Source: Chamaecyparis obtusa (lineage: Eukaryota > Streptophyta > Pinopsida > Cupressales > Cupressaceae). From it: DNA of 64,000 bases. Location: contig BSBK01008420.1 in the NCBI GenBank assembly GCA_027943335.1, forward strand, positions 124,001-188,000, written 5' to 3'. The notes under the pieces are model-generated. The model saw nothing but the letters and a program-made list of their open reading frames with translations, did no database searches and was not told the origin of the DNA. The position numbers and the translations under genes were made by a program. Shown piece after piece: positions 54,286 to 64,000 of this stretch. Every line of letters starts with the position of its first letter. Position 1 is the first letter of the stretch.

Positions 54286-55250
54286 GCAGTTAAGACCAAA
54301 GAATCTCCATAGGAGATGTCAAATATTGTAGGAAGAGAGAACATAGAAGAAATACAAAGAAACACAACAAGATGCAACCAAATAAAAAATGTATTTATTA
54401 TTAGGAAAGTATCCAATTAAATTGAGTATTCTATGTTGTAAGGCCTTCTCGATTACGACCCACATATAATGAAAACAAGACTCAGATTCTCAACTAATGT
54501 CTAACCTCACATCAAAGGTCTCTGTTACCCTTTTCACTCTCGAGGCTACTCCATTCTCCCCTAATTACAATCGTAAACCCTACACTAATACTTAGCCACC
54601 AACAAGTCGGCCTAACAAATATTTACATTGATAACCTACAATTGATTGAATATCTTGATGGAATGAATGGACAAGTGAAATACAATGACCGAAAGTCACT
54701 GAGCTACTAAAGTGATTTGTAAGGAAATTAAATCAGTCAATCTATTGTAATTGATGTCAACTAGTTTTGACTGTACTTATCATGATAGTTACAAACATCT
54801 ATATAAGAAAAATGGTAAATGAATGAGATATCTACATGAAGATTAGATGTATATGAAAGATATGGCTATGGTATACATTGGGTAACTTATTGATGAGTCT
54901 ATTGCATCATGTTGTTGACTTGATTGTATTACATGATTTTATTATGTATTGAAGATCAAAACTAAACAAGTTTATGTGGTCAGTAATTGAAGATTTATGT
55001 ATACACTATGAATAGGTTAAAATTGGAGCCTTAACAATACACCTAACATTCAACACTATTCATTTGTAGTATTGTTTTCCTTTTGGAATAGCATAAGTAA
55101 ATATGGAAATACTTGAAAGTTAATTAGGTCAAGATACATACCTCATCATAAAATAGATTTAGAAATACCTATTTTTTGAAGCCTGTGCGGAGTTTCAGAG
55201 GATTCTACAATTAGATCTGGGATCAAGAAGCTGAGACAGAGAAAACCTAG
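54286..55250. other. Unassigned sequence upstream of the truncated gypsy element
   Basis: No gene or defined repeat border recognised. It may be a different element that replaced the gypsy 5' end. Confidence 0.3.
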
Positions 55251-56600
55251 ACAAATTTTGTCTTTCTGATAGCAGGTAGTCTTTGACCCTCATAAAAGGT
55301 CAAAGGCTACATTTTTATTCTGAAGGTTGATTCTGACTTTGTTCATAGATCTTAGAAGTTCGATGAAAAGGGTACTCAAATCTGTCCTCTAATTCCCAAA
55401 ACAGTGACTGTGCATATCTGAAAAAGGGGGATTTTGGGATGGCTATATAGGGTTCTGCCTTAGAAAAAATCTCATTTTGGTGATCTCCACCTCCACGAAT
55501 AGCCGATTGAAATAGAATGTGTGTGTGTATGTATTGAAAGTGTAATGCCAAGATCTAATCCTCTAGATCAAAACCTTAGCATGAATATGTATGAAACAAA
55601 CATGCATAGATTTGAATAGGATAGAAAAGCATACCAAGCCCCCAAGGCTAAAGTACTTCTACCAAACTCACAATCTGTAATTGCTACTCCATGATTGTAT
55701 CTTTGAATGCTTAAAAGTTGATAATGGTGGATCAAGGAAGAAAGGATCTCTCTTGCTCCAAGTATGTGTTCACAAAGATGCTTGATGTAAAAATGGCTTG
55801 ATCTTCTATATCATCCTCTTGCAATCTTGCATCTTCACCATTCCTTTCTTTCTTGAATCTTCTTGTTCATGAAATTGTCTCCTTGAGAGCACTTAATCAT
55901 GAAATTTCTTGGTCGCTTGGTGAAAATGAATGCAAATGAGAGTCTTTATATAGAGGTTTCAAGGTGAGGCTCCTAGAGCAATGTGAGGACCCATAAATAA
56001 AATTTCACCTCAAATTAAGGTCCAATCACAATAACCAACTAAGGAGGGAAAACAATTAAATGAATTTCAAATTAAAACCTTTTCGCACTTGGATCTGAGG
56101 GCTCGACATTGATTTCGGGGCCCATCGGGACCAAATTTGAAAAAGGGGCACAAATTTTGGAGGAGGTAAAAGATGAACTCATCTTTGACCTAGGTCAGGG
56201 TCAACCTCAACTTTGACCCTGTGGGCCTAGATCTAGCCAAAATCAAGACAAGAGGTCTCGGGGATGCCTGGAGACCTAGAAATGATGCCAGAATGCTAGG
56301 GATAGGCATAAAATCCTATGATGATTATGATGAAGGCCAGGAGGACCTATTTCTAAGTCCTACCTAGAAAATAGAGCCATGGAAGAGGGAAATTAAGGAG
56401 AATCCTCAGAATCCTAACCCTAATTTCACATAAAATGAAGAAATTAAGTGCAGCATGCATCCTAAATGCAAGTCTATCATGATAAATGTACTAAAAGAGG
56501 GTGCTAAACCTATCAAAATGGAAGTGCTTCCATTTTAAGATCATACATTTAGCCCCAACTTTAGCTTTGATATGACACTACGTGAATATGCAAGCTAAAG
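55251..56600 (-). repeat. LTR-like sequence, - strand, with TATA box
   Basis: On the - strand the sequence shows a promoter-like CTATATAAAG at 55944-55953 followed by CAAGCGACCAAGAAATTTC and further leader-like sequence, and upstream GC-richer text (for example GGGCCCCGAAATCAATGTCG). This layout is typical of gypsy LTRs and leaders. I found no second copy in the window and cannot fix the borders. A short - strand frame at 55315-55551 (78 codons) is unrecognised. Confidence 0.4.
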
Positions 56601-56738
56601 TAAGAAAACATCATATTAAATAAAAAGGATATAGCCAAGTCCTCGATGTAAAGATCCTGTAGAAAACTGTTAGAACCTGCAATAGACAAGGGTAATGAAA
56701 ATCTATAAAGCAACTAAGGCTTACTATATGATAATTTG

Positions 56739-56743
56739 GGAAG
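56739..56743. repeat. Target-site duplication GGAAG, left copy
   Basis: GGAAG directly left of TGTTATACAC, identical to 63859-63863. Confidence 0.8.
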
Positions 56744-57923
56744 TGTTATACACTGAATTTGGACCTTGTCTCAAGCTCTCTCGGTCTTGATAACTCAGTA
56801 TAACATGGGAATCATCTCAAGGTTGTGGGACCTTTGCTAACCAAGATGAGGTCTCCAGGTTCTAGGCTAGTTCCTCTTGGATTATCACCTTAGCTTTCTC
56901 TTAATAGGAAAGTAAATCTTTGAGGGGAAAGGGTTAGAAGGAGTGCATGAAATGGAAATAACTGAAAGAAAACTATCCTATTGGGTGATGCACCAAAAAT
57001 AGGGTTTGGATCTCAGTATAGAGGGATGAAATCAATGAAAGACCTAGGTCTAGTAGATCACAACTTACTGAATAGGCTTGCATAAGTATTTCATAAGAGG
57101 GCCTGAACATTAGACACAACTTATGACCTACAAGCAGACATTCACTTCAGCAAAAGGGCACAAGAATGAGACAGAATGACAGGGGGCTGAAGAATACCCA
57201 CAAACTCACTCAAATCAGATTAAACACAGTAGTACACATATAAGCTAAAAGTAAGAGGGATCAGGAACCCTAAATATCACTGAAAGCATTCATAAACCTT
57301 AATCCAAATAAGAGATAATGCAAACAAGGAAGCACAGGGACATGAAGGATTGTCACAAACTGCCTTTGCAATATTTGTATTATCAATGGGAATTATAGAA
57401 TGTGGGAAACCAAAGGGTAGGAAGAAATGCCATGGATAGCTTCCCAAGAAAGAGACTTTATTTTTTACAAAATGTGAATTCTAAGCTCTACAAGCTCTCA
57501 AAAAACAATATATACATCCCTCACTACACGCAGGCAGGAGTCCAAAAAACTAACCGGGGGTTACAGATTTTACACTATAATAATCAACCCTAGGTTGAGA
57601 CAAGACTGACCCTCAAAAGCTCTGAGAAAAGTCAACAAACAGGTCCAAAATCTCATGATTGCATATCTTTCTGTACCAGGACCGCCTGCAGACACACCAT
57701 CCCGGATTCAACAACCTTTCCTGCAATAAGCCTCGCCATGAATGCCACAAAAGTACCTCACCAGGATAAGAAATGACCCCTGACAGCTACTTGGACCGCC
57801 TCATCATCTTCCCTTAACTACACATGTCCTCAGAAGTCATAAATTTCTAGCTACCTGCCTCTCGCAAACATCTCTATAGAAGAAAAACCCATGAAAGGAG
57901 TCACACTATCTTTGAAATAACAC

Positions 57924-57972
57924 TGGTCGCATGATTGCATGAGCTCAAAAAGCCTCATGTGATCATGCGACA
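57924..57972. repeat. LTR hairpin 1 (left LTR)
   Basis: TGGTCGCATGATTGCATGAG, a short A-rich loop, then CTCATGTGATCATGCGACA. The arms pair over about 18 of 21 positions. The right-LTR counterpart is at 62578-62626. Confidence 0.75.
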
Positions 57973-58200
57973 AGCCTCTTAGAATCTTCCATTCACTTCA
58001 CAAGACACCCGGGCTCATCTATTGACTACAATTTTACCACTGGCTTCACCCTGGGTTGACCTTCCCTTTAGTCATAGAGTCACATGATGTCTTCCTTAAC
58101 CCTGGGTCTATTTAGTGACTACGTGAAATCCTTTAACTGCACAACCACGCACTTGCTTTACCAACCTCAGGCCCACTTGCAAGCTAAGATTCTAATCTAA

Positions 58201-58256
58201 CGGTGGGCGCAAGATCCCATGGGGTTGGAAGATCCCATGAGATCTTACGAGCACCG
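58201..58256. repeat. LTR hairpin 2 (left LTR)
   Basis: Arms of 26 bases around the loop GGAA (58227-58230), starting CGGTG and ending CACCG, with AAGATC...CATGGG against CCCATGAGATCTT. About 19 of 26 pairs match. The right-LTR counterpart is at about 62846-62901. Confidence 0.75.
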
Positions 58257-58401
58257 TAGATCTCTTTTCCACTGCCACCAAACTGCAACTTAGACCCATA
58301 GAAATGCCAACTCAGTCCAACCCATGATAGCACCACAGGAAACCCGCACATCAGCTTGACCCACATCAACACCGCCCAAAAGCATCAGAAGGATCTCATG
58401 A

Positions 58402-58451
58402 TGGTCGCATGATCACATGGGATCGGAAGATCCCATGCGAACATGCGACCA
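58402..58451. repeat. LTR hairpin 3 (left LTR), near-perfect
   Basis: Arms of 23 bases around GGAA: left TGGTCGCATG...CATGGGATC, right GATCCCATG...CATGCGACCA. 21 of 23 positions pair. The right-LTR counterpart is at 63047-63096. Confidence 0.85.
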
Positions 58452-58664
58452 CCATAGATCTTGAATCTAGGACGGTACATGTTACCGTGCCCACTGCAAC
58501 CTTCACCGACTGCTAAGAAATAGACACATCACCACCCATAAACCCACCGCCAGAGCTGAAACCTTGTTGACCATTGACGACCCGTCACATGATGTTAACT
58601 GCTCGAACTGTGAACCATTTGTCATTTAGAACTTTACCGCGACCACTGGGATTGTCATCGGATG

Positions 58665-58716
58665 GTTGTCGCATGATCGCATGGGGTTGGAAGATCCCAT
58701 GTGAACATGTGACCAC
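58665..58716. repeat. LTR hairpin 4 (left LTR)
   Basis: Arms of 24 bases around GGAA (58689-58692), with GTCGCATGATCGCATGGGG against CCCATGTGAACATGTGAC. 18 of 24 pair, several mismatches being G-T type. The right-LTR counterpart is at about 63312-63362. Confidence 0.75.
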
Positions 58717-59214
58717 TGTCAGATGTTTTGCACTGGCAATGGTTATGAGGAACTAGGCACCCACTTGGTTGGAGTTGCACACTTGTGAAATGTCGATGCT
58801 AGAGGAAGAAGTGTGAAACATGAGGGGTCGAAAACACAGAGGGTTTTCAGAATAAAGATCAAAAACATAGAGGACTTTCAGACTGAAGGTCAAAAAAATC
58901 CTAAGCTTTTAGAGAAAAAGGTAGAAAACAAAGAGGGTTTTTGACACTAAACATTTTTTCTGGAACACAGTCGCAGTAGCGCACAAATAATTCCTACAAC
59001 ATTAAAACTTGAATAACTTCCTCGGTGTTGTGAATTAAGTGATGCAATCTGAACTGGGGTAAGGTGACATGTCAAAGGACATGGGGTTTAGAGTGAAAAG
59101 CATAAAACATCTAGTGGATCTATTTCGCAAGTGAAAACAAGCTGCAATAGGGCGGGATAAAAATAGAGACCTGGAAACTTAGCCAAATTTGCAAAATGGA
59201 AATTTTGGGCAACA

Positions 59215-59440
59215 TTTTGGCAACTTCTATGGGATGTCAGCCTACTAGACATTAGACCAGTGACCTTGACATATCCATTGGGCATAAGAGTCATCTTAGG
59301 AACACAAAACTTTGACAGAGACAAAACTGAACCAGATTGTGCTCGAGCACTTCTTGGAAAATGGGAAAACTAACCTAGAAAAGATGGAAAGAAAGAAGGA
59401 AAAACTAACCTACCCTAAACTAACCAGTGCAGAAACATGG
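59215..59440 (-). other. 3' interior of the 7.1-kb element beside the left LTR
   Basis: Non-coding. A polypurine tract should be here, but only the weak GAAGTTGCCAAAA (- strand) adjoins the LTR. Confidence 0.4.
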
Positions 59441-61192
59441 TTAAACAAAGCCATTCACTAGTTGTGAAAAGTAGCTACCTTTCCTCAATAAGACATTTTG
59501 CATTGGGTACATGAGGATAGCTACGAAGATAAGAGGCATACAAAGATTTGGCAAATGAGGATGCACTGCCTCTGCAAAAGCAAGATCAAGTTCACTCACC
59601 TCAAATGGATCATTTGGAGGTGTCTCAATGAACTCCTTCTGGGCAAAGTATTTGATGGGGCAACCTCTTGAAATTCTGAAGGCAGGACTTTCTTTGATGG
59701 TTTCTTCTTTATCTTCATGGTTTCCCTCCATCATGGATAGCCATGTCAACTCACCATCCATAGTCAGGGGACTATCATCCTCCTCTTTTAAATAGGCTAA
59801 GAGCTCATTACAATCAGGCTCCATATACAAGCCATCTATGATGCTTCCCAAATAATCCTTGTCAAGGGTCTGGTTATCCTCTACACATTGGGAAGTGTCC
59901 TCCTTAAAGATGAGATCAAGCTCATGAATCAACATATCCTCAGGATCAATCTGTTCTAGTTGCTGCAACTTCACAGAGGTGGCTATGATCATAGCCTTAT
60001 AATCCTACTCAGCAAAACCGGGCAGCTCATCTAACAAGGACAAGGCATCCTCTTCTGTATCAACCTCCTATTGATGGTGACCTTGTTGTTCTAATTGACC
60101 TTCACTCGTAGGTAATGGCCTGGTCTCTTCTTCATTGTCAAAAAAGAGAGGGAGCTCATCAAGCAAATCAACCAAGAGCTCAGGCTGAGCATAAACCTCC
60201 ACCTCCTCACCTTGCAGCTCCATTTCACCACAGTCATCACTCTGCACTGATACCTCAGATTTCTTCTCCTCCTCTTCAAATGAAAGCTCATTTACCATAG
60301 GTCCTTGCTCAGATGGTAGACTAGTATCCTTGAAAAGACTTGGCATTTGATAGCTAGGAGGGAGATTCCATTGGGGAATCTGAATCACCTCATCATCCTG
60401 AGAGACCAGAGGGGTCTCTTGGGATAACTCCTTTTCTTGCATAGGCTACTCTTGTAGAGTGGTGGGCTGCATCTCAAGCACAAGCTCTTGAAAAGAATTT
60501 TTTTCCTTAAAACTTGGGATGTGAAACTGAGGGGGCTCAGAGGAAGACATAGAAGGAAAACTAGTCAAATGGGCCTTCCAGCTTGGGATCTTAGGTCTAG
60601 GAGCCTCTTGTTGAACAATTAGTGATCTCAACCTTGTTGTCTCAATTTCAGCTTGATGTCTGATCTCTTCTTGGAATTGTCTTGCTGCTCATCAACAAGA
60701 GCCTCTGTCATTTGGTAAGGAGCTGCCCCTTGCTCATATTTTTGAGCCTCTATCTCCTAGTAGGGAGCTGAATCCTCATAATAACTTTGAGCCTCCTACT
60801 CTCTCTACTCCTTGAGCTCAGACACTTGCTTAATCAAATCAAGCAACACACTCTTTACCTCCTGCATCTTCTTGAAATCTGAGCTTAGAGCCTACATCTA
60901 TTGCTGAATAGGTTGAGAAGGGGAGGGTGGGAGGTAAGCATGGTGGGGAAGTTGGCTTTGCATTTTTTGTTGTGCCTCTTGTGCCCATGATCCATGTTGT
61001 CAGAGGGCCCTCTCATAACTTTGCACAAGGGCGAACTCATTTGGGGCATACTGGATATATTGATACCCTTGAGAAGTATAATAGCTTGGGGTAAAAGGAG
61101 GCTCTAGGCTTTGATAGGGCTAGGAACCAGCCCATTGAGCATTACTCTCATGATAGGATGGTGGGTAACCTGACTGTCCATAGAAACTTGAC
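59441..61192 (-). pseudogene. Unknown ORF of the 7.1-kb element, about 580 codons
   Basis: Starts near ATG 61192 (MSSFYGQSGYPPSYHESNAQ), Tyr/Gln/Pro/Ser-rich: YTSQGYQYIQYAPNEFALVQ, QSQLPHHAYLPPSPSQPIQQ. A helical stretch follows (SSDFKKMQEVKSVLLDLIKQ). One frameshift near 60680 and several stops (about 61120, 61000, 60897, 60807, 60444, 60066) break it. The middle and end are acidic (NELSFEEEEKKSEVSVQSDD, LLDELPLFFDNEEETRPLPT, DLIFKEDTSQCVEDNQTLDK). The last 183 codons (59441-59992) are open and end MLRKG-like VLLRKGSYFSQLVNGFV. No zinc knuckle or enzyme motif. I do not recognise it. The Y/Q/P-rich start recalls N-termini of some gypsy Gag proteins. Confidence 0.6.
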
Positions 61193-61376
61193 ATGTCTAC
61201 TCATGTAATCAGCTGGAACTTGAATATGAAGATTGAAAACATACCAACACTTGACCTTTGAAACTAGTAGACTTTCCAGAGTTGCCAGATATGCAACAGA
61301 ATGACCTCTTCTAGGTCTATAACATGCTACCAGTATATCAGAGATAGCATACCTTGAACATGAATCTGAATGTCAG

Positions 61377-61394
61377 TACCACCGGGCATGCCAG
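61377..61394 (-). other. Primer-binding site of the 7.1-kb element
   Basis: On the - strand TCTGGCATGCCCGGTGGTA follows the LTR end AACA by a few bases. It is similar in layout to the sites at 17343-17364 and 30948-30967, but a different tRNA may be used. Confidence 0.7.
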
Positions 61395-61397
61395 AAT

Positions 61398-63858
61398 TGT
61401 TATCCACTAAATTTGTGGCTTGTCTCAAGCTCTCTTGGTTTTGATAACTCAGTATAACATGGGAATCATCTCAAGGTTGTGGGACCTTTGCTAAATAAGA
61501 TGAGACCTCTAGGTTCTAGGCTGGTTCCTCTTGGATTATCACCTTAGCTTGCTCTTAATAGGAAAGTAAATCTTTGAGGGGAAAGGGTTGGAAGGAGTGC
61601 ATGAAATGGAAATAACTGAAAGCAAACTATCTTACTGGGTGATGCATCGAAAATAGGGTTTGGATCTCAGTACAGAGGGATGAAATCAGTGAAAGACCTA
61701 GGTCTAGTAGATCACAAATTACTAAATAGGCTTGCATAAGTATTTCATAAGAGGGCCTGGACATTAGACACAACTGATGACCTGCAAGCAGACATTCACT
61801 TCAACAAAAGGGCACATGAATGAGACAGAATGACAGGGGGCTGAAGAATACCCACAAAATCACTCAAATCAGATCAAACACAGTAGTACACATACAAGCT
61901 GAAAGAAAGAGGGATCAAGATCCCTAAATATCACTGAAAGCATTCATAAACCTTAATCCAAATAAGAGATAATACAAACAAGGAAGCACAGGGACATGAA
62001 GGATTGTCACAAACTGCCTCTGTAATATTTGTATTATCAATGAGAATCACAGAATGTGGGAAACTAGAGGGCAGGAAGAAATGCCATGGATAGCTTCCCA
62101 GGAAAGAGACTTTCTTTTTTACAAAATGTGAATTTTGAGCTCTACAAACTCTCAAAAAACAATATATACATCCCTCACTGCACGCAGGTAGGAGTCCAAA
62201 AAACTAACCAAGGGTTACAAATTTTAAAATATAATAATCAACCCTAGGTTGAGACAAGACTGACCCTCAAAAGCTCTAAGAAAAGTTGACAAATAGATCC
62301 AAAATCTCATGATTGCATATCTTTCTGTACCAGGACCACCTATAGACACACCATCCCGGATTCAACAACCTTTCCTTCAACAAGCCTCACCATGAATGCC
62401 ACAAAAGTACCTCACCAGGACAAGAAATGACCCCTGACGGCTGGTTGGACCGCCTCATCATCTTCCCTTAACTGCGCATGTCCTCAAAAGTCATAAATTT
62501 CTAGCTACTGCCACTCGTAAACATCTCTATAGAAGAAAAGCCCATGAAAGGAGTCACACTGTCTTTGCAATAACATTGGTCGCATGATCGCATGAGCTCA
62601 AAAAGCCTCATGTGATCATCTAACAAGCCTCTTAGAATCTTCCATTCGCTTCGCAAGACACTTGGGCTCATCTATTGACTACAATTTTAGCCTTTGCTTC
62701 ACCCTGGGTTGACCTTCCCTTTAGTCATAGAGTCACATGATGTCTTCCTTAACCCCAGGTCTGTTCAGCGACTATGCAAAATCCTTTAACAGTGTACTTG
62801 CTTTACCAACCCCAGGCCCACCTGCAAGCTAAGATTATAATCTAACAGTGGGTGCAAGATCTCATGGGGTTGAAAGATCCCATGAGATCTTATGACCACC
62901 GTAGATCTCTTTTCCACCACCACCAAACTACAACCTAGACCCACAGAAATGCCAACTCAGTCCAACCCACGGTAGCACCATAGGAAACCTGCACGTCGGC
63001 TGGACCCACATCAACACTGCCGGGAAGCATCAGAAGGATCTCACAGTGGTCGCATGATTGCATGGGATCAAAAGATCCCATGCAAACATGTGACCACCAT
63101 AGATCTTGAATCTATGAGGGCACATGTTACCATGCCTCCTACAACCTTCACCAACCGCTAAGAAATGGACATGTCACCACCCATGAAACCACTGTCGGAG
63201 CTGAAACCTCATTGACCATTGATGACCCATCGCATGGTGTTAACTACTCGAACCGTGAACTATTTATCATTTAGAACTTTACCGCGACCACTAGGATTCT
63301 CATCGGACGGTTGTCACATGATCACATGGGGTTGGAAGATCCCCTGTGAACATGTGACCACCGTCGAATCTTCCACACTGGTAATGGTTATGAGGAATTG
63401 GGGACCCACCTAGTCAGCGTTGTACACTTGTGAAATGTCGATGCCAGAGGAAGAAGTGTGAAACATTAGGGGTCAAAAAAATAGAGTGTTTTTAGACCAA
63501 AGATCGAAAACATAGAGGACTTTCAGACTGAAGGTTGAAAACATCCTAAGCTTTTGGACTAAAAGGCAGAAAACACAGAGGGTTTTCAACACTGAACTTT
63601 TTTTCCTAGAACACAGTCGCAGTGGTGCACAAACAAATCTTGCAACATTAAAACTTGAATAACTTCCTAGGTATTGTGAATTAAGTTATGCAATCTGAAC
63701 TAGGGCAAGGTGACACATCAAAGGACATGGGGTTCGGAGCACAAAGCATAAAACTTAGTGGATCCATTTCACAAGTGAAAACAAGCTGTAGTAGGGTTGG
63801 ATAAAAATAGAGACCTGGAAAATTAGCCAAATTTCCAAAATGGAAATTTTGTGCAATA
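61398..63858 (-). repeat. 5' LTR (right copy) of the 7.1-kb element
   Basis: TGTTATCCACTAAATTTG ... TGTGCAATA on the + strand. It aligns with 56744-59214 throughout, including all four hairpins and the TATA-like GTATATATTG near 62163-62172. The final base triplet ATA replaces ACA of the other copy. Confidence 0.9.
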
Positions 63859-63863
63859 GGAAG
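63859..63863. repeat. Target-site duplication GGAAG, right copy
   Basis: GGAAG directly after the right LTR end GTGCAATA. Confidence 0.8.
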
Positions 63864-64000
63864 TATATAGAGCCCCTTATACCCCCCTTGTTTCGGCTTT
63901 CTACTTTAGAAGTGTGAAACAGGGTGATAAGAAAAACTCTATATACTAGATATGTAGAGTATTGAAAAGTCCTTTCCTAAACCAATTATAAGGATTCTTA
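63864..64000. other. Sequence right of the 7.1-kb element
   Basis: 137 bases up to the window end, with no gene recognised. It should continue the sequence left of 56739, interrupted by the insertion. Confidence 0.4.

Larger units (their letters stand above)
56744..59214 (-). repeat. 3' LTR (left copy) of the 7.1-kb element
   Basis: TGTTATACACTGAATTTG ... TTGGGCAACA on the + strand, so its ends are inverted (TGTT / AACA). On the - strand a TATA-like GTATATATTG lies at about 57509-57518, which would make 57.5-59.2 kb the U3 region, and four hairpins lie in that U3. Confidence 0.9.
56744..63858 (-). mobile_element. Complete non-autonomous LTR retrotransposon (LARD-like), 7.1 kb, large LTRs, one unknown ORF
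   Basis: Two LTRs of 2471 and 2461 bases flank only 2.18 kb of interior, and GGAAG is duplicated at both ends. The PBS next to the right LTR shows - strand orientation. There is no protease, RT, RNase H or integrase. The only coding-like sequence is one decayed - strand ORF. LTR identity is about 90-95% in blocks compared by eye, with many C/T and G/A changes as expected for old, methylated DNA. It must depend on an autonomous relative. Confidence 0.88.

Noticed and set aside
58574..58756. Similar open frames in both LTRs of the 7.1-kb element (58574-58756 and 63219-63413)
   Set aside because: They match because the LTRs match. They lie on the opposite strand to transcription and are short, so conservation as protein is not shown.
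1..64000. CRISPR arrays, bacterial operons, tRNA or rRNA genes
   Set aside because: The repeats have no CRISPR spacing, no ribosomal RNA sequence is seen, and tRNA-like matches are only the short primer-binding sites of retroelements.

Overview
The window looks like a stretch of a large, repeat-dominated seed-plant genome. The reasons are nested LTR retrotransposons of plant Ty1/copia and Ty3/gypsy (Tat-type) lineages, plant primer-binding sites (initiator-Met type TGGTATCAGAG and TGGNRCCC types), a GT-AG intron, and a thaumatin-like (PR-5) gene with a plant secretion signal. The strong decay of the elements and the low gene density suggest a gymnosperm such as a conifer, but that is inference. 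I see one probably functional host gene. Almost everything else is transposon sequence broken by stops and frameshifts.

Left part (1-18.5 kb). A decayed SIRE-like copia element on the + strand (1-4164, its 5' part outside the window) ends in an LTR of about 1.2 kb. It abuts, and appears to be inserted into, the integrase of a long Tat-like gypsy element on the - strand (4165-18516: LTR, PBS, P/Q-rich Gag, zinc knuckle, protease, RT, two RNase H domains, start of integrase). Inside that element a block of about 1.15 kb (pre-RT linker plus the N-terminal half of RT) is present four times in tandem. Only the copy next to RNase H has the rest of RT.

Middle (18.5-38 kb). A 12.7-kb non-autonomous LTR element (19177-31894, TSD CCTCT) interrupts a short unknown reading frame, which reads on in the same frame when the insertion is removed. 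The element has no pol domain but carries one long unknown S/P-rich ORF on the - strand. A second, copia-type non-autonomous element (22481-25872, TSD AATAT) is nested inside it, also without pol and with its own single ORF. From 32.5 to 38 kb on the - strand lie a copia-type LTR end, a PBS, a Gag with zinc knuckles and then a long unknown K/E-rich coding-like region in place of pol.

Host-gene island (39-46 kb). This holds degenerate tandem repeats, a decayed duplicate of a thaumatin-like gene (about 41.41-41.70 kb) and an intact two-exon thaumatin-like gene on the - strand (43851-44904; 228 aa, 14 cysteines in the mature part), with a TATA box, an ACGT/TGACG element and a poly(A) signal.

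Right part (46-64 kb). A LINE ORF1-like relic is followed by a two-copy tandem repeat of about 350 bp and a dead gypsy polyprotein on the - strand (50.58-54.29 kb) whose protease, RT and integrase catalytic residues are lost. Then come LTR-like debris and a complete 7.1-kb non-autonomous LTR element (56744-63858, TSD GGAAG). Its 2.46-kb LTRs each contain four strong, similar hairpins, and its only ORF is unknown. The recurring theme is several LTR elements that keep LTRs, PBS and a private ORF but have no polymerase.
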